DNA of 54,620 bases from an uncultured Hyphomicrobiales bacterium (GCA_903842455.1 CAIMLX010000225.1:1-54620), one strand, 5' to 3'; numbered from the stretch's first letter, positions 8,561 to 18,741 are shown. Numbers and translations: made by a program. Notes: a model not told the origin generated them from the sequence alone.

Positions 8561-9649
8561 TCAGAGGCCCGCTTTGATGCGCTGCCAGGTTTCGGTCAAG
8601 AGCTCATCGTAGTCGGGCGTATGCGCCTTGAGGTTGAAGAGCTTGGCGGACACTTCGGCGGTGGGATAGATCGCCGGATCGTTCTTGACTTCGTCGTCGA
8701 TGAACTCGAGTGCCGCCTTGTTGCCCGAGGCGTAGAACACGTAGTTGGTGTTGGCCGCCGCGATGTCGGGGCGCAGCATGAAGTCGATGAACTTGTAGGC
8801 GTTCCCGATATGCGGCGCGTCCGCCGGAATGGCGAACAGGTCAAACCACTTCAGTGCGCCTTCCTTGGGGATGACATAGGCCACCTCCACCCCGGCCGCG
8901 GCTTCCGCCGCTGCGTCGCGGGCGATGAACACGTCACCCGAGTAGCCGATCGACAGGCAGATCTCGCCGTTGCCCAGATCGTCGATGTACTGCGACGAGT
9001 TGAAGGTCCGCACATAGGGGCGGATCGACAGCAGCAGCTCTTCGGCCTTTTTCAGGTCGTCGGTGCTCTCGGAGTTCGGATCGAGGCCCAGGTAGTTGAG
9101 CGCCGTCGCCATCACCTCGGCCGGGGCATCGAGGATGTTGACGCCGCACTCCTGCAGCTTGGCCAGGTTCTCGGGCTTGAACACCGCATCCCAGCTGTCG
9201 ATGGGGCCGCCGAGCGCTTCGGTGACCTTGGCGACATTGTAGCCGATGGCCGTGGTGCCCCACATGTAGTCGACCGAATGGGTATTGTCCGGATCGTGCG
9301 CGGCGGTAGACGCCATCACGTCGGGGTCCATGTTGACGAGGTTGGGAATTTTGGACTTGTCGAAGGGCAGGAACAGCCCGGCAGCCACTTGGCGCTCGAG
9401 GAAGAAGCCCGAGGGCACCACCACGTCATAGCCCGAACCGCCGGCGAGCAGCTTGGCTTCCACGAGTTCGTTGGAATCGAACACGTCGTAGTTCACCTTG
9501 ATGCCGGTCTCGGCTTCGAACTTCGCCACCGTGTCCTCGGCGATGTAGTCCGACCAGTTGTAGACGTTCACCACATTGTCCTGCGCGAGCGCCGGGGTGG
9601 CGATCAGCAGGGCGCCGAGCGCCACAGTCAGAGTCAAAGTCCTGGTCAT
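8561..9649 (-). CDS. potF: Putrescine-binding periplasmic protein PotF
   Basis: A 362-residue exported spermidine/putrescine-binding protein. The signal peptide (residues 1-22) ends in PALAQ. The mature start VVNVYNWSDYIAEDTVAKFEAETGIKVNYDVFDSNE closely resembles E. coli PotF, as does the following KLLAGGSGYDVVVPS segment. GGAGAC lies just before ATG 9649. It captures polyamine in the periplasm and delivers it to PotHI. Putrescine is favoured over spermidine because of the PotF-like N-terminus, but the ligand pocket was not compared residue by residue. Confidence 0.92.
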   Translation of the reverse strand: MTRTLTLTVALGALLIATPALAQDNVVNVYNWSDYIAEDTVAKFEAETGIKVNYDVFDSNELVEAKLLAGGSGYDVVVPSGFFLERQVAAGLFLPFDKSKIPNLVNMDPDVMASTAAHDPDNTHSVDYMWGTTAIGYNVAKVTEALGGPIDSWDAVFKPENLAKLQECGVNILDAPAEVMATALNYLGLDPNSESTDDLKKAEELLLSIRPYVRTFNSSQYIDDLGNGEICLSIGYSGDVFIARDAAAEAAAGVEVAYVIPKEGALKWFDLFAIPADAPHIGNAYKFIDFMLRPDIAAANTNYVFYASGNKAALEFIDDEVKNDPAIYPTAEVSAKLFNLKAHTPDYDELLTETWQRIKAGL

Positions 9650-10089
9650 TAAGCAGTCTCCCTATTGGTCGGCGCGGTCCTGGAGGCGGTGCCGCGCGGT
9701 TGAAATGTTCGGGTTGGGCCGCCCGGGGCGGCAGGCAGCAGCGCGCAGCAATGTGACGCGCGTGAGACGCGACGGCACCGGCGACGGCTGAAATGCATGG
9801 GATGTGCGGGTGGGGAGGCCAAGCGGCGCGTCGGCGCGCCGGGGAGTGGGGAGGTCGCAATATGCCCCGGTCGGGGCGCGCATCGATCCGGAGGGTCCGG
9901 ATCAACAGTCATCGTGCTCAGTGAAGTGCCCTTCCCCGCGTGGAGCCTCCGCAACGGGCCGAAACCTAGTGGCAAATTCCCGCTGGGGCAAGGGACCAGA
10001 ACGCGTTTCAGCCTTGCGTTCCGCCGGTCGCGTCATCCCGTCGCGGCCGGGCCTTCCGACGCAGTTGCGCAGAGCGAAATTCCGGTTCA
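9650..10089. other. Divergent intergenic region, pot / psu promoters
   Basis: 440 bases without a convincing gene between divergently transcribed potF and psuG; it must hold both promoters. I see a palindrome GATCCGG (9885-9891) / CCGGATC (9897-9903) that could be an operator or a hairpin, and GC-rich sequence otherwise. I could not recognise a riboswitch or a clear -35/-10 pair. Confidence 0.5.
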
Positions 10090-11036
<947 letters not shown>

Positions 11037-11040
<4 letters not shown>

Positions 11041-11927
11041 GCCCCACGCCGCGGGTCATCGTCATCGGCGACGTCATGACCGATGTCATCGTCATCCCTG
11101 AGGGGCCGATGGTGCGCGGCTCCGACCGGCGCGCGCAGATCCAGAGCCGCCCCGGCGGCTCGGGCGCCAACCAGGCGGTGTGGTTCGGCTCGATGGGCAC
11201 GCGCGTCAGCTTCGTGGCGCGGGTGGGGGCGAAGGACAAGCCGCATCTCGAGGCCTACTTCAAGGGTTTCCATGTCGATCCGGTACTGATCGCGGACGCC
11301 GAAAAGCCCTCGGGCATGCTGGTCACCATCATCGACCCCGATGGCGAGCGCAGCTTCCTCACCGATCGCGGCGCCAATCTGCAACTCAGCCATTCCGACA
11401 TGCCGGTGTGGCTGCTCGACGACACGCGGCTGGTGGTGGTCTCGGGTTACTCGCTGTTCGCCGAGCACCCGCGCGGCGCCGTGCGGTGGATGGCGGGGGA
11501 AGCAAAGCGGCGGGGCATACCGGTGGTCGTCGATGCGGCCTCGGTGGGCTTCATCGAGGAAGTCGGGCCGCAGAACTTCCTCGACTGGACCGCGGGATTT
11601 TCCACCCTCTTCGCCAATGCCGACGAGGCGGCGGCGCTTTCGGGCAGCACGGTGCTCGAAGAGCAGTTCGCGCGGCTGACCGGGAACTACGGCCGCGTGG
11701 TGATCAAGCTCGGCGCATCCGGGGCGGCGGTCGGCAATGCCGAAGGGCTGCGCCTCAGCAGGCCCGCACCGACCGTCGAGGTCGTCGACACCACAGGGGC
11801 GGGCGACGCGTTTGCGGCTGGATTCCTGAGCGCCGAACTGCGCGGCGAACCGTTGGAAGCCAGCCTGCTGGCCGGGATTGAGGCGGGGTCGGCCGCGGTG
11901 ACGCAGATCGGCGGCCAGCCGGCCTGA
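11037..11927 (+). CDS. psuK: PfkB-family kinase, probable pseudouridine kinase PsuK
   Basis: A 296-residue ribokinase-family enzyme. Signature 1 is seen in PGGSGANQAVWFGSMG (residues 39-54). Signature 2, DTTGAGDAFAAGF, with the catalytic aspartate and anion-hole glycines, lies near residue 250. ATG 11037 overlaps the psuG stop (ATGA). The frame is open upstream, but only inside psuG. Known PsuK phosphorylates pseudouridine to the substrate of PsuG. Substrate specificity in PfkB kinases is not readable from these motifs, so the assignment rests on the coupling to psuG. Confidence 0.88.
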
Positions 11928-11982
11928 CTTGGCGGGTGGGGCGAGCGGGTGCTATCTTGCTTCAATCTTGGAGAGCCGAGCG

Positions 11983-12225
11983 ATGCAGATACCATCAGAG
12001 TGGGAAGACTACGTAGCCGAGCAGGTCAAGTCGGGCCGCTTCGCCAGCGCCGACGAAGTCATCGCCGACGCTCTTGGCCTGCAGCGTGACGACTATCGCA
12101 AGCTTGAGGCGTTGCGCCGCGAAATCCAGAAGGGCATCGATTCCGCAGAGGCAGGTGACGTCAGCTATGCCACAGCCGACGACATCATTGCGAAGGTCAA
12201 GGCGCGGATGAAGAAGTCAGCATGA
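11983..12225 (+). CDS. ParD-like antitoxin
   Basis: An 80-residue protein of the ribbon-helix-helix ParD type (CC2985-like). It begins MQIPSEWEDYVAEQVKSGRFASADEVIADAL, the DNA-binding and dimerisation region, and ends in a charged, flexible toxin-binding tail (DDIIAKVKARMKKSA). ATG 11983 has GGAGAG upstream. It overlaps the ParE-like gene by ATGA, as expected for translational coupling of antitoxin and toxin. The likely role is to neutralise ParE and repress its own promoter. Confidence 0.85.
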   Translation: MQIPSEWEDYVAEQVKSGRFASADEVIADALGLQRDDYRKLEALRREIQKGIDSAEAGDVSYATADDIIAKVKARMKKSA

Positions 12226-12548
12226 GCGGCTATGTGCTGTCGGGCGACGCGGACGCGGACCTGCAGTACATATTTTCGTTTGGCATTGTCACCTGGGGTG
12301 AGAAACGGGCGACCAAGTACATCTACGACATATACGAGAAGCTGAATCTCGTCGGTTTCAATGCCGACATTGGCCGGGCACGTCCTGAATTTCACCCATT
12401 CGTCCGAGCCTTGCCTCACAGCTCGCACGTGTTGTTCTTCATGCCCTGGCGCAGTGGCACACTTATTGTTCGCATCCTTCACGGGGCCGCCGACCACCAA
12501 AGGGCGTTCGAAGGATATGATCCCCTGGCGTCAGTAGCCGCCGACTGA
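12222..12548 (+). CDS. ParE/RelE-superfamily toxin
   Basis: A 108-residue protein with the ParE-family pattern: an N-terminal SGDADADLQYIFSFGIVTWGEKRATKYI helix region, the arginine-containing strand NADIGRARPEF, and a C-terminal VLFFMPWRSGTLIVRILHGAADHQRAF core. It directly follows, and overlaps, the ParD-like antitoxin. Known ParE toxins inhibit DNA gyrase. Whether this copy is active cannot be judged from sequence. The pair sits in a chromosome-like context just after psuGK. Confidence 0.85.
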   Translation: MSGYVLSGDADADLQYIFSFGIVTWGEKRATKYIYDIYEKLNLVGFNADIGRARPEFHPFVRALPHSSHVLFFMPWRSGTLIVRILHGAADHQRAFEGYDPLASVAAD

Positions 12549-12549
12549 T

Positions 12550-13155
12550 TTACTCCACCTCGATCGTGCACCAGCTCAGTGGGTCCACGGTGAACGCGCC
12601 GCGGTTGCCCTCGATGTCGCCGAGTTCCGACACGAGATGGTCCCGCACCACTTCCACCGTCGCGTGCGGGGTGGTGAGGTCGCAGCGGCGGGCGAGCTGG
12701 TATTCGGCAGTGTCGGTTTCGCCACGTCCTTGCCGCCCTCGGTGATCGATTGCAGCACGCGCAGCAGGTTGCCGTCGGGGTCGAAGTAGAGGCGGCCCTC
12801 GCGGCTGATCGCCGGACCGTCGGCGCCTTCGGCCATGTTGGGGGAGGTCATCCGAGTAGAGGAAGGCGAGGCTGCCGTCGGCGCGGTAGCACGAGGTGTC
12901 GGTCTGGGTGGCGATGGCATCGATCAGCCAGGTCTGCACCAGCACCGATGCCGCACCGTCGCCGCCGTCGTGGAACTGAAAATGGTCGGCATAGCCGCCA
13001 TCGAAATTGCGCCGCCAACCGGTCCAGTCGTCGGGCGCCGCCGCCAGCATTGCAGAGCATGTGGCCCAGGCGTCGCGGACCTCGGCGATCGCCGCATCGT
13101 CGGCTAAGGCGGCGCCGGGTAGCAGCACGGGCAGGGCGAGGAGCAGGCGACGCAT
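12550..13155 (-). CDS. Exported protein of unknown function, with two compensating frameshifts
   Basis: The frame reads through as 201 residues with a signal peptide (MRRLLLALPVLLPGAALA, about 1-18) and conserved-looking ends. The middle (about residues 105-145) changes to Arg/Pro/Gly-rich shadow-frame sequence. The neighbouring frame supplies sensible sequence for exactly that stretch (NMAEGADGPAISREGRLYFD, then GNLLRVLQSITEGGKDV). One extra C in the run at 12840-12844 and one missing base near 12716-12722 explain it. Joining the frames gives a continuous exported protein of about the same length. I do not recognise a family. It converges on the ParE-type gene with one base between the stops. 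Confidence 0.65.
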   Translation of the reverse strand: MRRLLLALPVLLPGAALADDAAIAEVRDAWATCSAMLAAAPDDWTGWRRNFDGGYADHFQFHDGGDGAASVLVQTWLIDAIATQTDTSCYRADGSLAFLYSDDLPQHGRRRRRSGDQPRGPPLLRPRRQPAARAAIDHRGRQGRGETDTAEYQLARRCDLTTPHATVEVVRDHLVSELGDIEGNRGAFTVDPLSWCTIEVE

Positions 13156-13204
13156 TCGGGACCTCCGGGTTCGAGGCGGACGCTAGCGGATGCTTCCCGG
13201 CCGT

Positions 13205-13385
13205 GAAAGCTTCTCGCTGTTGCCGCCCCCTTCACCATGCTTCGCATGGTCCCCTTCCCCCGTTTTCACGGGGGAAGTCCCCATGTGGCACCGACGGCGA
13301 CTGGCCGGATCCTCACCTGCGAAGCGGGGGAGGGGGACCAGCCGCAGGCTGGTGGAGGGGGCGGCACCGGCACAGCGCCGGCACA
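13205..13385. repeat. Intergenic repeat, second copy of the inverted-pair family
   Basis: Left unit CCGCCCCCTTCACC...GGTCCCCTTCCCCC (about 13221-13262) and right unit GCGAAGCGGGGGAGGGGGACC...GGTGGAGGGGGCGG (about 13319-13365) are inverted relatives. The right one matches the unit at 2151-2197 almost base for base outside the variable hairpin stem (ATGCGAAGCAT there, GCCGCAGGC here). No gene is visible in the 237 bases between the two minus-strand genes. Confidence 0.7.
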
Positions 13386-13392
13386 AAGGACC

Positions 13393-15951
13393 TCACTCCT
13401 CGCGCAGGAACCGCGCCGGGCGGGTGCTGAGGGCCGACCATGTCGTCGCCACGCCCACGGCAATGCTCAGCGCCATGGTGCCGAGGATTACCCAGACGAT
13501 CAGCATCGGGTCGACCGAGAAGCCGATCTCCAGCACGTACTCGACGAAGGCCCAGGTTCCGGCGATGCCCAGCGCGGCGGCCAGCACCGCTGCCAAGAGG
13601 CCGAGCAGGCCATACTCCACGAGGTAGGCCCGCACCACGTCGGCACGGGTGGCGCCGAGCACCTTCATCACCACGGCGTCGGCCTCGCGCTGGCGACGGC
13701 CGGCGGCCATGGCTCCCGCAAGCACCAGCACGCCCGAGACCACGGCGAGGCCGCCGATCACCTCGACGGCCGCCGTCACATTGCCGAGGATCACGGCGAA
13801 GCTTTCGAGCGCCTCGCCGACCGGCAGGAAGATCAGGTCGGGGAACTCGGCGACGAGCCGGCTCTGCAGTTCGCGCTCGGCTTCGGGCACGGCCTTCATC
13901 AGGCCCAGGTAGCTGACGTCGAAATCGGCGAAGGCGTTGGGCGAGAAGACGAAGCCGAAGTTCACGCTGCCCGAGCGCCAGGCATAGTCGCGGAAGCTGC
14001 CGATGCGGGCGGTGACCTCCTGCCCGAAGACCAGCAGCTGCAGCTCGTCGCCGAGCTTCAGCCCGAGCGGCTCGTGCAGCCGGTCGAACACCGAGACTTC
14101 CGGGATACCGTCGTAGTTGTCCGGCCACCATTCGCCCTGGGTGAGGGTCGAATCCTCCGGCAGCGTGGCAGCCGAGGTGAGCGGGATCTCCTCGGTGAGC
14201 ACGAAGCTGAACTCCGGCGGCAGGGTGCGGCCGAGATCGTCGACGTTGACGCCATTCACGCTCTCGATCTTGCCGCGCATCATCGGCATCGCGGTGAAGT
14301 CGGCGACGTCGGCTGGGGCGGCCGCCGAGAAATCGGTCAGCGCCTGCGCCTCGTCCTCGAAAAGGTCCATGAAGACGAAGCTCGGGGCGTTGGGGATCGA
14401 CTCGCGGTTGAGCTGGTTGCGCAGGTTGCCGTCGATCAGGGCGATCAGCAGCAACAGCGCGAGGCCCATGCCGAGCGACAGGATCACCACCGGGGCAGGG
14501 GCGCCGGGGCGGTGGATGGATTTGAGCGCATTTCGAAGCGCCGCGTTGGGCAGCGGCGGCACGAGGCGGAGGATGGCCTGCAGCAGCCAGGCCGCGACGC
14601 GCAGCACGATGAACGCGCCGAGCACGGCGCCCGCATACCACAGCACCAGCACCGGCCGGCCGGTGCTCAGCGTGGCGAGGCCGAAAATGCCGAGGGCGGC
14701 GAGGCCGAGCGGCAGCCACAGGCCGGGGCGGAAATAGTCGCGCCAGCCGAGGCCGCCTTCTACCGCCGAGCCGGCCGAGCGGAACAGGAGGGCGGGCTTC
14801 AGCTTCTGCGCCCGGCGCAGCGGCAGGTAGCCGAAGGCGAAGCCGACGAGGAGGCCGAAGCCGGCGGCGGTCGCGAGGGTAGCGGGGTCGAGCACCGCCG
14901 GCAGGTCCAGCCCCAGCAGGCCGCCGAGGATGGGCAGCGCCACGAGCGTCAGCAGGCTGCCCAGCATCAGCCCGAGCACGATGCCGACGCCGGTCAGCAG
15001 CATCACCTGGAAGAGGAAATGCGCCATGATCTGCGCGCCGGTGGCGCCGAGCGCCTTCATAGTGGCGATCGAGCGCTGGCGTTCGGTGACGTAGGCGGCG
15101 ATGGCGTTCGAGACGCCGACGCCGCCGATCAGCAGCGAGCTCAGCCCGACGATGATGAGGAAGCGGCCGAAGATGTCGAAGAAGCGGGCGAGGTCGGCGG
15201 TGGCGTCTTTCGGCGCGTTGACCTGGAAGCCGGCGCTGGGGAAGGCGGTGCGGATCTGCTCGCTCGCCGCCTCGAAGGTGACGCCCGGGTTGAGCAGCAG
15301 CTTGTTGTGGAAGCGGGCGAGGACGCCGGGCTCGATGATGCCGGTGGCGTTCACCGCCTCGACCGACATCACGACCGGCACGCCGATGCCGATGCCGTTG
15401 GTGAGCTGGTCGGGCAGCGCCTCGATCACGCCGCGGACGATGAAGGTGGCGTTTTCGATGGTTATCGTGTCGCCGAGGCCGACCTGCAGCCGGTCGAGCA
15501 GCAGGGAGTCGGCGACGAGGCCGAAATTGTCGCCATCCTTCGCTGTCAGTTCGGCGACGGTGGCCGCGCTGTCCGCCACCGTGGCGGTGCCGACGAGCGG
15601 ATAGTTGGCATCGACGGCGCGGATGGAAATGAACGTGCTTTGCGTTTCGCTTGCGGCCCGACCGAGCACCTCGACCTGTTCGCTGAGGGTGCCGAGCGAT
15701 TGCAGCAGGGCCTTTTCGTCGGGGTTGATGGCGCGGTAGCTGAGCGTCGCGTCGAGGTCGCCACCGAGCAGGACGCGGGCGTCGCGGACCAGCGAGGCCT
15801 GCAGCGCCGCGCTCACCGAGCCGACGATGGTGATGGTGCCGACCCCGAGCGCCAGGCAGGCGAGGAGGATGGTGAAGCGGCGGAGGTCGCCGCGCAGGTC
15901 GCGGAAGGCGACGCGGAGCCAGCCCCTCAGGGTTGCCTGGAGCGTGCTCAT
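13393..15951 (-). CDS. FtsX-family ABC exporter permease (YbbP-like)
   Basis: An 852-residue membrane protein. It has an N-terminal helix (FTILLACLALGVGTITIVGSV), a large periplasmic MacB_PCD-like domain, a three-helix FtsX domain in the middle, then a second periplasmic domain and a C-terminal FtsX domain. This is the architecture of the large YbbP-type permeases (COG3127) rather than of LolC/E. Its ATG overlaps the stop of the ATPase gene upstream (ATGA), so the two form one complex. Known relatives export lipophilic molecules or act on envelope lipoproteins. The cargo is unknown. There is no partner hydrolase such as TesA nearby. Confidence 0.87.
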   Translation of the reverse strand: MSTLQATLRGWLRVAFRDLRGDLRRFTILLACLALGVGTITIVGSVSAALQASLVRDARVLLGGDLDATLSYRAINPDEKALLQSLGTLSEQVEVLGRAASETQSTFISIRAVDANYPLVGTATVADSAATVAELTAKDGDNFGLVADSLLLDRLQVGLGDTITIENATFIVRGVIEALPDQLTNGIGIGVPVVMSVEAVNATGIIEPGVLARFHNKLLLNPGVTFEAASEQIRTAFPSAGFQVNAPKDATADLARFFDIFGRFLIIVGLSSLLIGGVGVSNAIAAYVTERQRSIATMKALGATGAQIMAHFLFQVMLLTGVGIVLGLMLGSLLTLVALPILGGLLGLDLPAVLDPATLATAAGFGLLVGFAFGYLPLRRAQKLKPALLFRSAGSAVEGGLGWRDYFRPGLWLPLGLAALGIFGLATLSTGRPVLVLWYAGAVLGAFIVLRVAAWLLQAILRLVPPLPNAALRNALKSIHRPGAPAPVVILSLGMGLALLLLIALIDGNLRNQLNRESIPNAPSFVFMDLFEDEAQALTDFSAAAPADVADFTAMPMMRGKIESVNGVNVDDLGRTLPPEFSFVLTEEIPLTSAATLPEDSTLTQGEWWPDNYDGIPEVSVFDRLHEPLGLKLGDELQLLVFGQEVTARIGSFRDYAWRSGSVNFGFVFSPNAFADFDVSYLGLMKAVPEAERELQSRLVAEFPDLIFLPVGEALESFAVILGNVTAAVEVIGGLAVVSGVLVLAGAMAAGRRQREADAVVMKVLGATRADVVRAYLVEYGLLGLLAAVLAAALGIAGTWAFVEYVLEIGFSVDPMLIVWVILGTMALSIAVGVATTWSALSTRPARFLREE

Positions 15952-16643
15952 GCGTCGGCCATGGCGCTGAGGTGGCCCTCATTCATCCGCAACTGCCGGT
16001 CGGCCTTCTTCGACAGGTTCGGGTCGTGGGTAATCAGCAGGATCGAGGTGCCGCGATCGCGCGCCAGGTTGAACATCAGCTCGATGACGTGGGCGCCGGT
16101 CTCCTGGTCGAGGTTGCCGGTCGGCTCGTCGGCCAGCAGCAGCTTGGGGTTGCCGACCATGGCGCGGGCGAGGCCGACGCGCTGCTGTTCACCGCCCGAG
16201 AGCGCGCTCGGCAGGTGGCCGGTGCGCTTGTCGAGCCCGACATCGGCGAGGGCCTGCGCGGCGCGGTCGCGCACGGTGCGCCACGGCGTGGCGGGGTCGG
16301 CGATCTCGAGGGTCAGCGCCACATTTTCGAGCGCGGTCAGCGAGGGAATGAGATGGAAGTTCTGGAACAGGATGCCGAGGTTCTTGCGGCGGAAGATCGC
16401 CAGCTTGTCCTCGTTCATGCCGGTAATCTCGATGCCGTCGATGCTGACCGAGCCGGCCGTCGCCTGTTCGAGGCCGCTCAGCACCATCAGGAGCGAGGTC
16501 TTGCCGCTACCCGAGGGGCCGACCACCGCGGTGACCTCCCCAGCCGACAGTTCGAGCGACACATCCTTGAGGATATGCAGCGGCTGACCGCCCGACTTGA
16601 GATGGAGGTTCAGGCCTTTGGCGACAGCGACGGGAGTGGACAT
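15948..16643 (-). CDS. ABC exporter ATP-binding protein (YbbA/LolD-like)
   Basis: A 231-residue ATPase with Walker A GPSGSGKT (residues 42-49), signature LSGGEQQRVGLARAM, Walker B LLLADEPTGNLD and switch histidine in ILLITHD. The GNLD variant and length fit the LolD/MacB/YbbA group that works with FtsX-type permeases. I chose ATG 16643. The frame continues to a TTG at 16700, but that stretch overlaps a hairpin that looks like the upstream gene's terminator. It drives the permease encoded immediately downstream. Confidence 0.88.
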   Translation of the reverse strand: MSTPVAVAKGLNLHLKSGGQPLHILKDVSLELSAGEVTAVVGPSGSGKTSLLMVLSGLEQATAGSVSIDGIEITGMNEDKLAIFRRKNLGILFQNFHLIPSLTALENVALTLEIADPATPWRTVRDRAAQALADVGLDKRTGHLPSALSGGEQQRVGLARAMVGNPKLLLADEPTGNLDQETGAHVIELMFNLARDRGTSILLITHDPNLSKKADRQLRMNEGHLSAMADA

Positions 16644-16690
16644 GGGGGACCGTGGTTCGGACAGGTCCTTCACAGATAGGCCGAAACCGG

Positions 16691-16719
16691 CCGGGGTCAA
16701 CGCGACGCGTTAGCCCCGG
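16691..16719 (-). terminator. Terminator-like hairpin after the PQQ dehydrogenase gene
   Basis: CCGGGGTCAACGCG (16691-16704) pairs with ACGCGTTAGCCCCGG (16705-16719), giving a stem of about 14 pairs with one mismatch and one wobble and almost no loop. It lies 47 bases beyond the stop at 16766 on the minus strand, and before the exporter ATPase start. Confidence 0.5.
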
Positions 16720-16765
16720 CGGTCAATTGGGTGGCATGCATGCGGAAGCGAGTGGCTTCCACCCC

Positions 16766-18616
16766 TCAGTTCGGGATCACCATCTGGTTCAGCGCGTCGC
16801 GGTCGGCCGGGAGTTCCGCATCGCCGGCGGCCACGCCATTCACCTGCAGCATGTAGGCCACGAGGTCGGCGTAGGTCTCGTCGCCGAGGCTGGCAGGACG
16901 GGAGGGCGGCATGCGGTCATGGGTGTGGGCATAGAGCGCGCCCACCGTCTGGCCGGGCCACTTGCCGTCGAAATACGGGCCGGCGAGCGGCGGGCCGTAA
17001 TTGGCGCTGATCAGGTCCGGCCCGTGGCAGGAGACGCAGTTGGCATCGTAGGTGGTCTTGCCGCGCGTTGCCTGCTCGGCCGTGAACGTCGGGGCAATAC
17101 CGTCGGTTACGGCCGCCGCGTCGGCCTGCTCGGCGGCCGGCTGGTCGGTGGTGGCCGCGACGTTGCCGTCACCCTCGCCGGTATAGGTGTAGACGAGGAT
17201 GGCGCCGGGGTTCTGCAGCGTCGTGCCGGCGCCGCCATCCATGGTGCCGACAAGGCCGCTGGCATCAGTTGCCACGTACATGGTCTTCATGTCGGGGCTC
17301 AGTGCCATGTCGCGCAGCCGGTTCTCCGACTGGAAGTAGCGCTCGATGGGGCCGGAGACGGTCTGGCCGTCCTCGCCCAGCGGCACGCGGTAGATCGAGC
17401 CGCGCTTCAGCGTGGTAATCAGCAGCGAGTTTTCCCAGCCGGGAATGCCTTCGCCGGCCTCGGGGAAGTAGGCCTGCATGGCCGAGGTGGCGACCGTCGG
17501 CCAGCAGATGAAGTCGATGCCGTTGCAGGCATTGTCGGTGAAGTTGTAGTCGCTCGGCACGGTGAACAGGGTAGCGATCGGATCGTGCTGTTCTTCGGGC
17601 CACTCGCTCTCGTCGGTGACGGGCACCGAGGGATCGATGGTGATGTCGGAGAACCGCAACTGGTCGCACGGGGTTGTGGCGAGATCCCAGCGGGCCATCT
17701 GGTAGGCCATGTCGTCCCTGAAGCCGACGACATGCGGCCAGCCGTAATTGTCGCCGCCGACCAGGATGTTCACCTCGTCATCGGTCTTGGGACCCTGCTC
17801 GGAGGCGTAGAGCGTGCCGTCCGGCGCGAAGTCGATGCCCTGCATGTTGCGGTGGCCATAGGTGAAGACGTGGCTGCGGACGCCGTCGATCTCCGGGTTG
17901 TCCTCCGGAATGCTGCCATCGAGGTTGAGGCGGAGCGACTTGCCCTCATAGGCGCTGTAGTCGGGAACAGCGATCTCGTCGGCGGTCGGCAGGCGCTGCG
18001 TCTCGATGGGGATGCACCAGTTGCCGAGCTGGCCTTTGCCGCCATCGCCGATGGTGTAGTAGAGCTTGCCGTCGGTGGGGCCGATCTTGAGGCGGCCCGA
18101 ATTGTGATCGTTCTGACCCGGCAGGCCGGCGACCAGCTCGAGCGGTTCGCCCAGCGTGCCATCCGCCTCGTTGTAAGTCAGCCGGACGATCTTCACGAAA
18201 AGGTTGGCGTAGGGGCTGAAGGCATCGGCCACCCACGGGTGCTTCTCGCGCGACTTGTCGACGTAGCTGTAGGCTGCATAGACGTAGTCGCTGCCGGTGC
18301 CCTGCAGCAGGCCGGGATCGAGGGCAAGGCCAAGCAGGCCATCCTGGCCGCCGGGGGCCGAGACTTCCTCGATATCGATCGCCACCTGCTTGGTGCCGTC
18401 GGCCGGGTTGACGCGGGTGATCTTGCCGCCGGTCCGCTCGGTGAGCCACAGCCAGCCATCGGGGCCCCAGCTGATTTCCCAGGGGGCTCCGAAGCCATCG
18501 GCCAGCACCGTCATTTCGAACTGCTTGGTGCCCGCGACGGCCGCATCCGGCGTATCCTGCGCCAGGGCAGGCAGGGTGAGCGCAGTCAGGGTCAGCAAGG
18601 CGGCAGCAATTCTCAT
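16766..18616 (-). CDS. Soluble PQQ-dependent glucose/sorbosone dehydrogenase fused to a cytochrome c domain
   Basis: A 616-residue periplasmic protein. The signal peptide is residues 1-19 (ending PALA). Residues 30-480 form the beta-propeller of the soluble GDH (GdhB) family, with many stretches I recognise from Acinetobacter s-GDH: NDHNSGRLKIGP with H171 at the expected catalytic-base position, KLYYTIGDGG, GHRNMQG with R256 (PQQ-binding arginine), SEQGPKTDDEVN, GGDNYGWP and CWPTVA. An acidic, Ala-rich linker (about 482-510) leads to a class I cytochrome c domain with CVSCH (527-531) and a candidate axial Met (M569 in DRMPP). It should oxidise an aldose to its lactone and pass electrons to its own haem. 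The exact sugar is unknown. Confidence 0.88.
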   Translation of the reverse strand: MRIAAALLTLTALTLPALAQDTPDAAVAGTKQFEMTVLADGFGAPWEISWGPDGWLWLTERTGGKITRVNPADGTKQVAIDIEEVSAPGGQDGLLGLALDPGLLQGTGSDYVYAAYSYVDKSREKHPWVADAFSPYANLFVKIVRLTYNEADGTLGEPLELVAGLPGQNDHNSGRLKIGPTDGKLYYTIGDGGKGQLGNWCIPIETQRLPTADEIAVPDYSAYEGKSLRLNLDGSIPEDNPEIDGVRSHVFTYGHRNMQGIDFAPDGTLYASEQGPKTDDEVNILVGGDNYGWPHVVGFRDDMAYQMARWDLATTPCDQLRFSDITIDPSVPVTDESEWPEEQHDPIATLFTVPSDYNFTDNACNGIDFICWPTVATSAMQAYFPEAGEGIPGWENSLLITTLKRGSIYRVPLGEDGQTVSGPIERYFQSENRLRDMALSPDMKTMYVATDASGLVGTMDGGAGTTLQNPGAILVYTYTGEGDGNVAATTDQPAAEQADAAAVTDGIAPTFTAEQATRGKTTYDANCVSCHGPDLISANYGPPLAGPYFDGKWPGQTVGALYAHTHDRMPPSRPASLGDETYADLVAYMLQVNGVAAGDAELPADRDALNQMVIPN

Positions 18617-18741
18617 GGGTGTCCCTCCAAATAGCTATGGTCGGGGTACCGAACCGCCGTGGTGCCGGTTGGGTTCCCGGAAAAATCAGTGTGTCGCGGC
18701 AGGCGTGAAGCGGGCGAGAAATGCCCGCCTCACAGTTTGAC

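Noticed and set aside
13237-16587. A plus-strand open frame of over 1100 codons opposite the FtsX-type permease and its ATPase
   Set aside because: Its translation is His/Arg/Gln/Gly-rich low-complexity sequence typical of GC-rich antisense frames, while the minus strand gives clear FtsX and ABC ATPase motifs.
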